Assembly: GCA_013812985.1 (NCBI GenBank) | Contig: JACCSN010000209.1 | Span: 1-14,093, forward strand | Direction of reading: 5' to 3' | DNA: 14,093 nt | From: Hyphomicrobiales bacterium | Lineage (GTDB): Bacteria > Pseudomonadota > Alphaproteobacteria > Rhizobiales > Afifellaceae | Shown here: positions 7,726 through 13,717 of the stretch, piece by piece | How positions within the stretch are numbered: the stretch's first letter is position 1 | Layout: every line of letters begins with the position of its first letter | The notes under the pieces: generated by a model | What the model saw: the letters and a program-made list of their open reading frames with translations, nothing else | The model's database searches: none | What the model was told of the DNA's origin: nothing | Program-made: the position numbers and the translations under genes

Positions 7726-8310
7726 TCAGCGCAGGGGATCGTCGGCAAGCAGTGCGAAGACCACGTGGTCCTGCCAGCGCCCGTTGATGCAGACGAGACC
7801 TCGGGCCAGGCCTTCGCGGCGGAAGCCGACCTTCTCCAGGAGCCGCATCGAAGCGCCGTTATGCGGCAGGCATGCCGCCTCGAGCCGGTGGAGGCGCAAG
7901 GTCGCGAATGCGAACGGCGCCAGCGCTCTCACCGCCCGGGTCATATGCCCTCGGCCGGCATGCTGCTCGCCCATCCAATAACCGACGGTCGCGGTCTGCG
8001 TCATGCCCCGCGTGACGTTGGAGAGGGTGATGCCGCCGAGGAGCCTGTAATCCGCCTGCCGGAAGATGAAGAACGGGTAGGCGTGATCCTCGCGCACTTC
8101 CAGCTGATACCGGCGGATTCGCCTTCGGAAAGCCGTCCGCGTCAGATCGTCGGCCGGCCAGGTCGGCTCCCAAGGCGTCAGAAATATGCGGCTCTCGGCG
8201 CGCAGTTCCGTCCATGCCGGGTAATCGGCGAGGCTTGGCGTCCTCAGGAACAGGTTCTCCCCTGAAATGACAGGGGTCTCAGACGGCGTGCTCGGGCGCA
8301 GGAACGCCAT
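7726..8310 (-). CDS. GNAT acetyltransferase, RimJ/RimL-like
   Basis: This 194-residue cytosolic protein belongs to the GNAT N-acyltransferases of the RimJ type, which acetylate N-terminal amines of proteins using acetyl-CoA. The order of motifs is typical: L-F-L-R-T-P at 20-25, G-G-I-T-L-S-N in the central beta strand (92-98), the acetyl-CoA loop Q-H-A-G-R-G-H-M-T at 116-124, and N-G-A-S-M-R-L-L-E-K-V-G-F at 151-163 in the C-terminal arm. The substrate cannot be told from sequence. The frame is open far upstream into the M16 gene. Two starts are realistic: ATG at 8310, five bases past the M16 stop, or GTG at 8319, which forms a GTGA overlap with that stop and adds three residues. Either way it is probably cotranscribed with the M16 gene. 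Confidence 0.9.
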   Translation of the reverse strand: MAFLRPSTPSETPVISGENLFLRTPSLADYPAWTELRAESRIFLTPWEPTWPADDLTRTAFRRRIRRYQLEVREDHAYPFFIFRQADYRLLGGITLSNVTRGMTQTATVGYWMGEQHAGRGHMTRAVRALAPFAFATLRLHRLEAACLPHNGASMRLLEKVGFRREGLARGLVCINGRWQDHVVFALLADDPLR

Positions 8311-8315
8311 CTTGC

Positions 8316-9602
8316 TCACCGGCTCGCGACCGCGAGCGCGGCGGGCGGTTTCATCGTCACGTCGCCGAGGCGCGGCAAGCATCCGTCGGGCCCGATCGCC
8401 GCCAGCGTCGGGGCGCTCCGCACCGCCAGGTTGGCGAGCGTGGCGACCTCCGCCGCCGTGACGGCGTCCACCTTTGCCACCATCTCGTCCAGCCCCAGGG
8501 GCCGGCCGTGAACAAGGATATGCCGCGCCATCTGACCGGCCCGGCCGACCGGGCTCTCTAAGGTCATCAGAAGGCCGGACCTGAGCTGCGCCTTGGCGCG
8601 CCCGAGCTCGGCCTCCGTGACCCCGTCGGTCATCTTCCGCAATTCGTCCGCGATCACCGGCAAGAGCTCGGGAATATCGTCTTCGGAGGTCGCCGCCTGA
8701 ATGCCGAAAAGGCCGGCATCCGCGAAGGGCCAATAGAAGGAATAGATGGAATAGCAGAGCCCGCGGTTCTCGCGCACTTCCTGGAAGAGACGCGAAGCCA
8801 TGCCGCCGCCGAGGATGGCCGAGAACAGGTGCGCGGCGACGAATTGGCTGTCATGGAAGGCCGGCGCTTCCATCCCGATCAGGATCTGCGCCTCCTGCAC
8901 GGGGCGCGCTTCGGTCCGTTCTCCACCGCGATAGAACGCGGCTTCGGGCGCGGCGGGTGAATGGCTCGGAAGCGCGGCAAGGTGCTCTTCGGCGAGCCGC
9001 ACGACAGCGTCGTGATCGAGGTTTCCCGCCACGGCCAGAACCGTCCGCGGGCCGCAATATTGATTGCGGAGAAAGGCCCTGAGCTCGCCCGTCGTATGGG
9101 AGCGGATCGATTCCGGCGTGCCAAGGATGGAGCGCCCGATCGCCTGGCCCGGAAACGCGGCTTCCTGGAAGATCTCGAACACCCAATCTTCCGGCACGTC
9201 CTGCGCGGCGCCGATTTCCTGGATGATGACGTGCTGCTCGCGGGCGAGCTCGTCGGGGTCGAGGAGCGGATCGGTCACGATATCGCCGAGCACGTCGAGG
9301 CCGAGCGCGAGATCCTCCTTGAGCACCCGCAGGTAGTAGCTCGTGTGATCGACGCTGGTCTCGGCGTTCATCTCGCCGCCGACAGCCTCCACCGCTTCGG
9401 CGATGTCGCGGGCGTTGCGGCGATGCGTGCCTTTGAAGGCCATATGCTCCAGGAGATGCGAGATCCCGTGCTCGCTCTCGGCTTCGGAGCGCGCGCCGGC
9501 GCCGACCCACAGGCCCAGCGCGACGCTTTCCAGATGCGGCATGGCATGCGTGGCGACAGTCAGGCCGTTGCTGATCCGGGTGACCTCGACCGCAGCGCTC
9601 AA
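8316..9602 (-). CDS. M16 family zinc metallopeptidase (mitochondrial processing peptidase-like)
   Basis: This 428-residue protein belongs to the M16B peptidases, related to mitochondrial processing peptidase beta subunits and bacterial PqqL/YmxG-type enzymes. The inverted zinc motif H-L-L-E-H is at 49-53 (H49 and H53 as ligands, E52 as catalytic base). E129 lies 76 residues beyond H53, the expected spacing for the third ligand. The following G-G-E-M-N-A-E-T segment at 75-82 and the C-terminal inactive-type domain with a G-G-G-M-A-S-R-L-F-Q-E-V-R-E stretch are typical. There is no signal peptide, so it is probably cytosolic. The start is TTG at 9602, overlapping the thrC stop as TTGA. The resulting N-terminus fits the family. 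Its substrate is unknown; this gene commonly follows thrC in rhizobial genomes, from memory. Confidence 0.94.
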   Translation of the reverse strand: MSAAVEVTRISNGLTVATHAMPHLESVALGLWVGAGARSEAESEHGISHLLEHMAFKGTHRRNARDIAEAVEAVGGEMNAETSVDHTSYYLRVLKEDLALGLDVLGDIVTDPLLDPDELAREQHVIIQEIGAAQDVPEDWVFEIFQEAAFPGQAIGRSILGTPESIRSHTTGELRAFLRNQYCGPRTVLAVAGNLDHDAVVRLAEEHLAALPSHSPAAPEAAFYRGGERTEARPVQEAQILIGMEAPAFHDSQFVAAHLFSAILGGGMASRLFQEVRENRGLCYSIYSFYWPFADAGLFGIQAATSEDDIPELLPVIADELRKMTDGVTEAELGRAKAQLRSGLLMTLESPVGRAGQMARHILVHGRPLGLDEMVAKVDAVTAAEVATLANLAVRSAPTLAAIGPDGCLPRLGDVTMKPPAALAVASR

Positions 9603-11002
9603 AGTGACACCCGCTCGGCGCGCGTATGCGCCTCGATCGCGTTCTCGATTGCGTCGAGGTCAGCCGGCAGCACCTGGTAAACCTCCTCGCGCTCCATGAT
9701 CCCCCTGGCCCAGTCCGGCAGCTCCGGCCGGATGCCGCAGGCCGCTTGCACCGCGTCCGGGAATTTCGCCGGGTGCGCGGTGGCCAGGGTGACCATCGGC
9801 GTCGCGCCGAGATGCCGCTCCGCCACGCCGACCGCGACGGCGCCGTGCGGGTCGAGGAGGATGCCCGTGCGCTCCAGCGTCCGGGCGATCGTGGCCGCGG
9901 TTTCCGTCTCATCGGACGATCCGGACGAGAACAGCGGCCCGAGAGACTCGCGCGCCACCTCGGCGAGGGTGAAAGCGCCGGACTGGCCGAGCCCGGCCAT
10001 GTGCTGCCGGACGGCCCCGCCGTCCCGCTGTTCCGCCTCGAAGAGCAGCCGCTCGAAATTGGAGGAGATCTGGATGTCCATGGAAGGGGAGGAGGTGGCG
10101 CTCACGCCACGCAGCTCGTAACGGCCGCTGGAGAAGGCCCGGTGGAGAATATCGTTGACGTTGGTTGCGATGACCAGCTTCTCGATCGGCAGCCCCATCC
10201 GGTGCGCCACGTAGCCGGCGAAGACGTTGCCGAAGTTGCCGGTGGGCACGGTGAAGGAGACGCGTCGATGCGGCGCTCCGAGCGCGACCGCCGCGGTGAA
10301 ATAATAGACGACCTGGGCGACGATGCGGCCCCAATTGATGGAATTCACGCCGGACAGCCGCACCCTGTCGCGGAACCGAAAGTCGTTGAACATCGCCTTC
10401 ACCAGCGCCTGGGCGTCATCGAATGTGCCTTGGATCGCGATTGCCTGGACGTTCTGCTCCCGCGCCGTCGTCATCTGACGCCGCTGGACGGGTGACACCC
10501 GGCCGTCAGGAAACAGGATGGCGATATCGACACGCCGCCGTCCCCGGAAAGCCTCGATCGCCGCGCCACCGGTGTCGCCGGAGGTCGCGCCGACGATCGT
10601 CGCCCGCTCGCCCGTCTCCAGGAGCACATGGTCCATGAGGCGGGCCAGGAACTGCATGGCCACATCCTTGAAGGCAAGCGTCGGCCCGTGGAAAAGCTCC
10701 AGGAGGAAATGATTGGGGGCGATCTGCGCCAGCGGCGCCACCGCCTCGTGGCGGAATGTAGCATAGGCCTCTTCGAGCATCCGACGCAGCGCGGCCGGCG
10801 CGATCTCACCGCCGGTGAAGCGGCTGACGACCTGGAACGCAACGTCCGCATAGGAGCGGCCGGCGAGATCGGCGATCTCGGCAGGGGCCATCCGCGGCCA
10901 GCTTTCAGGGACGTACAGGCCGCCATCCCTGGCGAGCCCCGCCAGCACGACGTCACGGAATCCGAGCGCCGGAGCTTCGCCGCGGGTCGAGACGTAACGC
11001 AA
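9599..11002 (-). CDS. thrC: Threonine synthase
   Basis: This PLP enzyme converts O-phosphohomoserine to threonine and phosphate in the cytosol, the step after ThrB. The 467-residue length is that of the longer, E. coli-like class. The N-terminal motif Y-V-S-T-R-G is at 3-8. The PLP lysine is K112 in H-G-P-T-L-A-F-K-D-V. The S-G-D-T-G-G-A-A-I-E loop and the later P-T-G-N-F-G-N-V-F-A-G phosphate-binding loop are clear. The start is TTG at 11002, in exactly the place where relatives have ATG before K/R-Y-V-S-T-R-G, with a GGAG about four bases upstream. No alternative ATG fits. It is the first gene of the minus-strand block and overlaps the M16 gene by four bases. thrB is on the opposite strand near the left edge. 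Confidence 0.97.
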   Translation of the reverse strand: MRYVSTRGEAPALGFRDVVLAGLARDGGLYVPESWPRMAPAEIADLAGRSYADVAFQVVSRFTGGEIAPAALRRMLEEAYATFRHEAVAPLAQIAPNHFLLELFHGPTLAFKDVAMQFLARLMDHVLLETGERATIVGATSGDTGGAAIEAFRGRRRVDIAILFPDGRVSPVQRRQMTTAREQNVQAIAIQGTFDDAQALVKAMFNDFRFRDRVRLSGVNSINWGRIVAQVVYYFTAAVALGAPHRRVSFTVPTGNFGNVFAGYVAHRMGLPIEKLVIATNVNDILHRAFSSGRYELRGVSATSSPSMDIQISSNFERLLFEAEQRDGGAVRQHMAGLGQSGAFTLAEVARESLGPLFSSGSSDETETAATIARTLERTGILLDPHGAVAVGVAERHLGATPMVTLATAHPAKFPDAVQAACGIRPELPDWARGIMEREEVYQVLPADLDAIENAIEAHTRAERVSL

Positions 11003-11157
11003 TTGGCTCCACTCCCCGGTCTTGAAAGGCGCGCACCCTAATGCCCGGCAAGGCCGCCCGCAAGCGAGCGAAGCACGCGGGCGAATGCTCCGAAGCGGGC
11101 CGCCGGCCAGAGGCGGGAAACGGCTCGCGACGCCACGAACCGTGGGAACACCTGAGC

Positions 11158-11187
11158 TTGCGGCGGGTTATCGCGCAGGGGTCTACA
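11158..11187 (+). promoter_or_regulatory. Possible sigma-70-like promoter for the 11205 gene
   Basis: TTGCGG at 11158-11163 and TCTACA at 11182-11187 are separated by 18 bases, 17 bases before the start of the small secreted protein gene. Matches to consensus are partial, and the distance to the start codon would give a very short leader, so this is a weak call. The rest of the 202-base gap between the divergent thrC and this gene holds a 7-bp inverted repeat (CGCCCGC/GCGGGCG, about 11055-11085) and nothing else I recognise. Confidence 0.25.
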
Positions 11188-11204
11188 TCAGAGGTTTTTG
11201 AGAC

Positions 11205-11549
11205 ATGGCGAGCAGAAAATTTCTTCGCGGGACGGCTGCGTTCCTTGTGATTGCGTCGATGAGCGTTCCGTCTTCCGCGAGCTTCGCCGCGGATTTCGCC
11301 ACGGCCGTCCAGACCGTCCTGATGGGGCAGAAGGACGGCCCGATCACCGAGCTGGATGATGCCAAGAAGACCGAGATGGTCGCCTGCGTGACCGAGGTGC
11401 TGGCCGACGCGCCGGCGGCGGCGCGGCGTTATGTCGAGGAGGCCGAGGGCTTCGACCAGACGGAAGACCGTTTCGGCGAGCTCGTCATGGCAAATCAGGC
11501 CGAATACAAGCAGAAGATCACTTCGGAATGCGGTGAGATCGCGCTTTAG
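11205..11549 (+). CDS. Small secreted protein of unknown function
   Basis: I do not recognise this 114-residue protein. It has a clear signal peptide: basic start M-A-S-R-K, hydrophobic core at about 10-22, and a likely cleavage after A-S-F-A-A at about 29. The mature part is about 85 residues, acidic and mostly helical-looking, with two cysteines (C61 and C109) that could form one disulfide in the periplasm. There are no membrane helices in the mature part. The ATG has only a loose ribosome-binding site (AGAGG ten bases upstream). The gene starts a plus-strand run, and the CxxC protein gene follows after 16 bases, so the two are probably cotranscribed. The codon and composition pattern matches neighbouring genes, which supports it being real. 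Confidence 0.75.
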   Translation: MASRKFLRGTAAFLVIASMSVPSSASFAADFATAVQTVLMGQKDGPITELDDAKKTEMVACVTEVLADAPAAARRYVEEAEGFDQTEDRFGELVMANQAEYKQKITSECGEIAL

Positions 11550-11565
11550 AAGCGAGGAGGCTGAC

Positions 11566-11769
11566 ATGGCCAAAGCACCGAGCGGCGGCGACGCGTCTGG
11601 CGGGAGCGGGGCTACGCGCCCGGCCGCCGGTGATGACGCCCCGCCCGGCGCGCCCGGCACTGGCGAGAATGTCTGCCCGGAATGCAACGGCAGTGGCCGA
11701 CTGGACAGTCGGCCCTGCCCGAATTGCGACGGTACCGGCAAGGTGATCGAAGGCATCGGCGGCGGCTGA
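11566..11769 (+). CDS. Small zinc-ribbon-like protein with two CxxCxGxG motifs
   Basis: This 67-residue protein has a disordered Gly/Ala/Pro-rich first half (about 1-34). It then carries C-P-E-C-N-G-S-G at 37-44 and C-P-N-C-D-G-T-G at 51-58, and ends K-V-I-E-G-I-G-G-G. The pair of CxxCxGxG motifs is what one zinc site of the DnaJ central domain looks like, so it probably binds one zinc ion through four cysteines. It has no J-domain and is not DnaJ itself. Similar short proteins with the I-G-G-G-like end occur in rhizobia as hypothetical proteins, from memory. The start is secure: GAGGAGG lies five bases before the ATG, the strongest ribosome-binding site in the window. The function is unknown; protein binding or a redox/chaperone accessory role are guesses. 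Confidence 0.82.
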   Translation: MAKAPSGGDASGGSGATRPAAGDDAPPGAPGTGENVCPECNGSGRLDSRPCPNCDGTGKVIEGIGGG

Positions 11770-11818
11770 ACGCCGCGATGACTTGCTGTCGCGCTTAAGC
11801 CGATTTAAGTCCGCGCCC

Positions 11819-12499
11819 ATGCTCATCATTTTCGACTGCGACGGCGTGCTCGTCGATTCCGAGGTTCTGTCCGCGCGCGTGGACGCCGAGTTCCTTCGCG
11901 AAATTGGTTACGAAATCACACCTGAGGAGCTGGCGCATCGTTTCGCCGGTGTGACGACCGAGCGCATTTTCGAGATCGCCGGCGAGGAAATCGCCCGCGC
12001 CGTTCCTGACGATCTCGTGCGCCGTTGCGAGGACGAAACCGACCGTCGGCTGGGACGGGAGGTCGAGGCCATCGCCGGCGTGCATGACATGCTGGACCAA
12101 CTCGACGACCCCCGCTGCATCTGCTCCAATTCCCGGGCCGAGCGCCTGAAGATCACTTTGTCCCGAGTCGATCTATGGGATCGGTTTCGACCCTATGTGT
12201 ACTCCGCCCGTGATGTGGCCGAAGGCCGCGGCAAGCCGGCCCCCGACGTTTTCCTCTACGCCGCCGGAGAGTTTCAGACCGAGCCGGCCGATTCCATCGT
12301 GATCGAGGATTCGGTCGCCGGAGTGACCGGAGCGGCGGCGGCGGGCATGCGGGTCATCGGCTTCACCGGCGCCTCGCATACCTGGCCCGGACATGCGGAA
12401 GCCCTGATGGATGCCGGTGCGTTGACGGTCGTGCGGCGGCTTGCCGACGTGCCGGGGACGATCGAGGCGCTCCGCCAATGGCGGCCGGACCAGGTCTAG
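11819..12499 (+). CDS. HAD-superfamily phosphatase (HAD-IA, phosphoglycolate phosphatase-like)
   Basis: This is a 226-residue cytosolic hydrolase of the haloacid dehalogenase superfamily. Motif I is F-D-C-D-G-V-L-V-D-S-E, with nucleophile D6 and acid/base D8. A helical cap follows (about 16-80). Motif II is C-S-N-S, with S103. Motif III is G-K-P-A-P-D, with K139. Motif IV is I-E-D-S-V-A-G-V, with E163 and D164. The motif order and cap position place it with beta-phosphoglucomutase, phosphoglycolate phosphatase and the E. coli YieH type, but the substrate cannot be fixed. I chose ATG at 11819 because it starts directly before the motif I strand, as in relatives. A TTG at 11783 would add 12 residues. 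The ribosome-binding site is weak. Its 3' end overlaps the next gene by 22 bases. Confidence 0.92.
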   Translation: MLIIFDCDGVLVDSEVLSARVDAEFLREIGYEITPEELAHRFAGVTTERIFEIAGEEIARAVPDDLVRRCEDETDRRLGREVEAIAGVHDMLDQLDDPRCICSNSRAERLKITLSRVDLWDRFRPYVYSARDVAEGRGKPAPDVFLYAAGEFQTEPADSIVIEDSVAGVTGAAAAGMRVIGFTGASHTWPGHAEALMDAGALTVVRRLADVPGTIEALRQWRPDQV

Positions 12500-13008
12500 A
12501 GGGGCGCGCCGCCCCTCTCGTCTTAACGCTGGAGTTGGATGGGAACGCCTTCGCGTGCCTCGACGCGCTCCGCCGCCGCTTCTTTCCGCCGGATCGGAAC
12601 CTCGTGCCAGCCCATGTGACGCTGTTTCATCAGCTTCCGGGCGACCGCGCCCGCGATATCAAGGCGCTTCTCAAGGTGATGGCCGATAAGCGCCGGCCAA
12701 TCGAGGTCGCGGTGGCGGAGGTGAAGGGCCTGGATCGCGGGGTGGCCGACTTCCTGCGCTCCGCCGGCCTCAGCGCCTTGCGCGACGAGCTTGCCGCGGA
12801 ATGGGGGCCGTGGCTCAGCGAACAGGATCGGGCGGGCTTCCGGCCGCATGTCACGGTCCAGAACAAGGTCGATGCGGCGGAAGCGCGGCGCACGCAAGCT
12901 TTGGTCGCGGCGGAGCTCCGGCTGCGAGCGGTGACCGGCATCGGGCTGCATCTCTGGCGCTACCGGGCCGGGCCTTGGGAGCATGTTCAGCTGTTCCGCT
13001 TCCGGTAA
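12478..13008 (+). CDS. 2H phosphoesterase superfamily protein (2'-5' RNA ligase-like)
   Basis: This 176-residue protein has the two H-x-T motifs that define the 2H phosphoesterases (LigT / 2'-5' RNA ligase / cyclic phosphodiesterase group): H46-V-T48 in P-A-H-V-T-L-F and H124-V-T126 in R-P-H-V-T-V-Q. These pairs act on 2',3'-cyclic or 2'-5' phosphodiester bonds in RNA or nucleotides in characterised members. The substrate here is unknown. The first strand, about 13-21 (P-L-V-L-T-L-E-L-D), belongs to the conserved fold, so the start must lie upstream of it. ATG at 12478 is the only fitting ATG, giving a 22-base overlap with the HAD gene. A later TTG at 12535 would remove this strand. The overlap implies coexpression with the HAD phosphatase. 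Confidence 0.85.
   Translation: MAAGPGLEGRAAPLVLTLELDGNAFACLDALRRRFFPPDRNLVPAHVTLFHQLPGDRARDIKALLKVMADKRRPIEVAVAEVKGLDRGVADFLRSAGLSALRDELAAEWGPWLSEQDRAGFRPHVTVQNKVDAAEARRTQALVAAELRLRAVTGIGLHLWRYRAGPWEHVQLFRFR
12498..12518 (+). promoter_or_regulatory. Strong GC hairpin across the HAD stop and inside the 2H gene
   Basis: AGAGGGGC (12498-12505) pairs perfectly with GCCCCTCT (12511-12518) around a five-base loop. It begins in the HAD stop codon and lies within codons 7-14 of the 2H phosphoesterase. CGTCTTAA follows, which is not a proper T-tract. It could attenuate transcription into, or slow translation of, the second gene; either role is inference. It may also simply be GC-rich coding sequence. 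Confidence 0.45.
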
Positions 13009-13115
13009 GGTTGAGATCGGGCATGTCCCAGAGCTTCTCAACGCTCGGCTTAGCGCTTATTGAGCCGATGTCTTCCGCGCTGTTCCGCTTGCAGGCCGCG
13101 GATGCGGGCTGGGTT

Positions 13116-13136
13116 TGCCGCCTAGGTCTGGCGGCA
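13116..13136 (+). other. Inverted repeat between the 2H gene and the 13211 gene
   Basis: TGCCGCC (13116-13122) and GGCGGCA (13130-13136) form a perfect 7-bp stem with a 7-base loop, 107 bases past the 2H gene stop. No T-tract follows, so Rho-independent termination is doubtful. It may mark the end of the upstream transcription unit. The rest of the 202-base gap (13009-13210) shows no recognisable gene or convincing promoter. Confidence 0.4.
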
Positions 13137-13210
13137 TGAACCCCCGAGCGTCTAGCGGACGATTGAAGAACGTGGTTAAATTTCCCATGGCTGTTGCAAG
13201 CGAGGCGAAG

Positions 13211-13717
13211 ATGCGAACCCTGTTGAATGCGGCGTTTGCCGGACTGCTTCTGGCTTTCGCGATTGGAACGGCATCGGCGCAGGACGCTCCGGCCGGTGCG
13301 ATCCTGACCATCACCGACGGCGAAGAGAGCGTCGAATTCGATCGCGATAAGCTGGGCGCGATGAAGCAGGAGGTGGTCGAGACGAGCGTCCCCTGGCTGG
13401 ACGACGACGCCGATTCCAAATGGCCGAGGGGGGTCGCCAGATTTTCCGGGCCGACTTTCACCGACATCCTGAACAAGGTCGGCTTCGCCGGCGAGACCGT
13501 GACCGCCACTGCCGCCGACGGCTATTCCATCGAGATCCCGCGAGCGCGGCTGACCGGTGACGGCGCGATCCTGGCGACAGGCGTCAATGACGCGCCGCTC
13601 CCGGCGGACAAGGCGCCGCACTGGATCGTATTTCCCTATGACCAAGGTCCTGAGATCAACGACGAGGATCACGAATCCTGGTCGGTTTGGAAGGTGACGA
13701 CGCTCACGGTGAAGTAG
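13211..13717 (+). CDS. Secreted protein resembling the oxidoreductase molybdopterin-binding fold
   Basis: This 168-residue protein has a clear signal peptide: M-R-T at the start, hydrophobic core at about 5-19, cleavage after T-A-S-A (23), leaving a mature start Q-D-A-P. The mature part resembles small periplasmic proteins annotated as molybdopterin-binding oxidoreductases in alphaproteobacteria, with a F-S-G-P-T-F-T-D-I-L stretch, a D-G-Y-S-I-E-I-P strand and the late W-I-V-F-P-Y-D and W-S-V-W segments. It contains no cysteine, while the Mo-binding Cys is needed in sulfite-oxidase-type enzymes, so it may not bind the cofactor. The frame is open back to 13115, but the ATG at 13211 is preferred for its GAGG five bases upstream and for placing the signal peptide at the start. 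Relatives often sit before a sensor kinase gene, from memory; none is visible here. Confidence 0.78.
   Translation: MRTLLNAAFAGLLLAFAIGTASAQDAPAGAILTITDGEESVEFDRDKLGAMKQEVVETSVPWLDDDADSKWPRGVARFSGPTFTDILNKVGFAGETVTATAADGYSIEIPRARLTGDGAILATGVNDAPLPADKAPHWIVFPYDQGPEINDEDHESWSVWKVTTLTVK

Noticed and set aside
6156..7787. A 543-codon plus-strand open frame opposite the GGDEF-EAL gene
   Set aside because: It is the antisense shadow of a GC-rich real gene. The product is a low-complexity mix rich in Arg, Asp, Gln and His with no domain, while the minus strand has full domain architecture.
8961..10495. Long plus-strand open frames opposite the M16 gene and thrC
   Set aside because: Products have no recognisable domain and lie wholly antisense to two confidently identified enzymes.
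11041..11250. A 69-codon basic plus-strand frame upstream of the small secreted protein gene
   Set aside because: No ribosome-binding site, it overlaps the signal-peptide region of the gene at 11205 in another frame, and composition alone explains it. A leader peptide for thrC is excluded because it is on the opposite strand.
10953..11756. A 267-codon minus-strand frame covering the thrC upstream region and the two small genes
   Set aside because: It competes with two plus-strand genes that have a signal peptide, Cys motifs and a strong ribosome-binding site. Its own product shows no domain.
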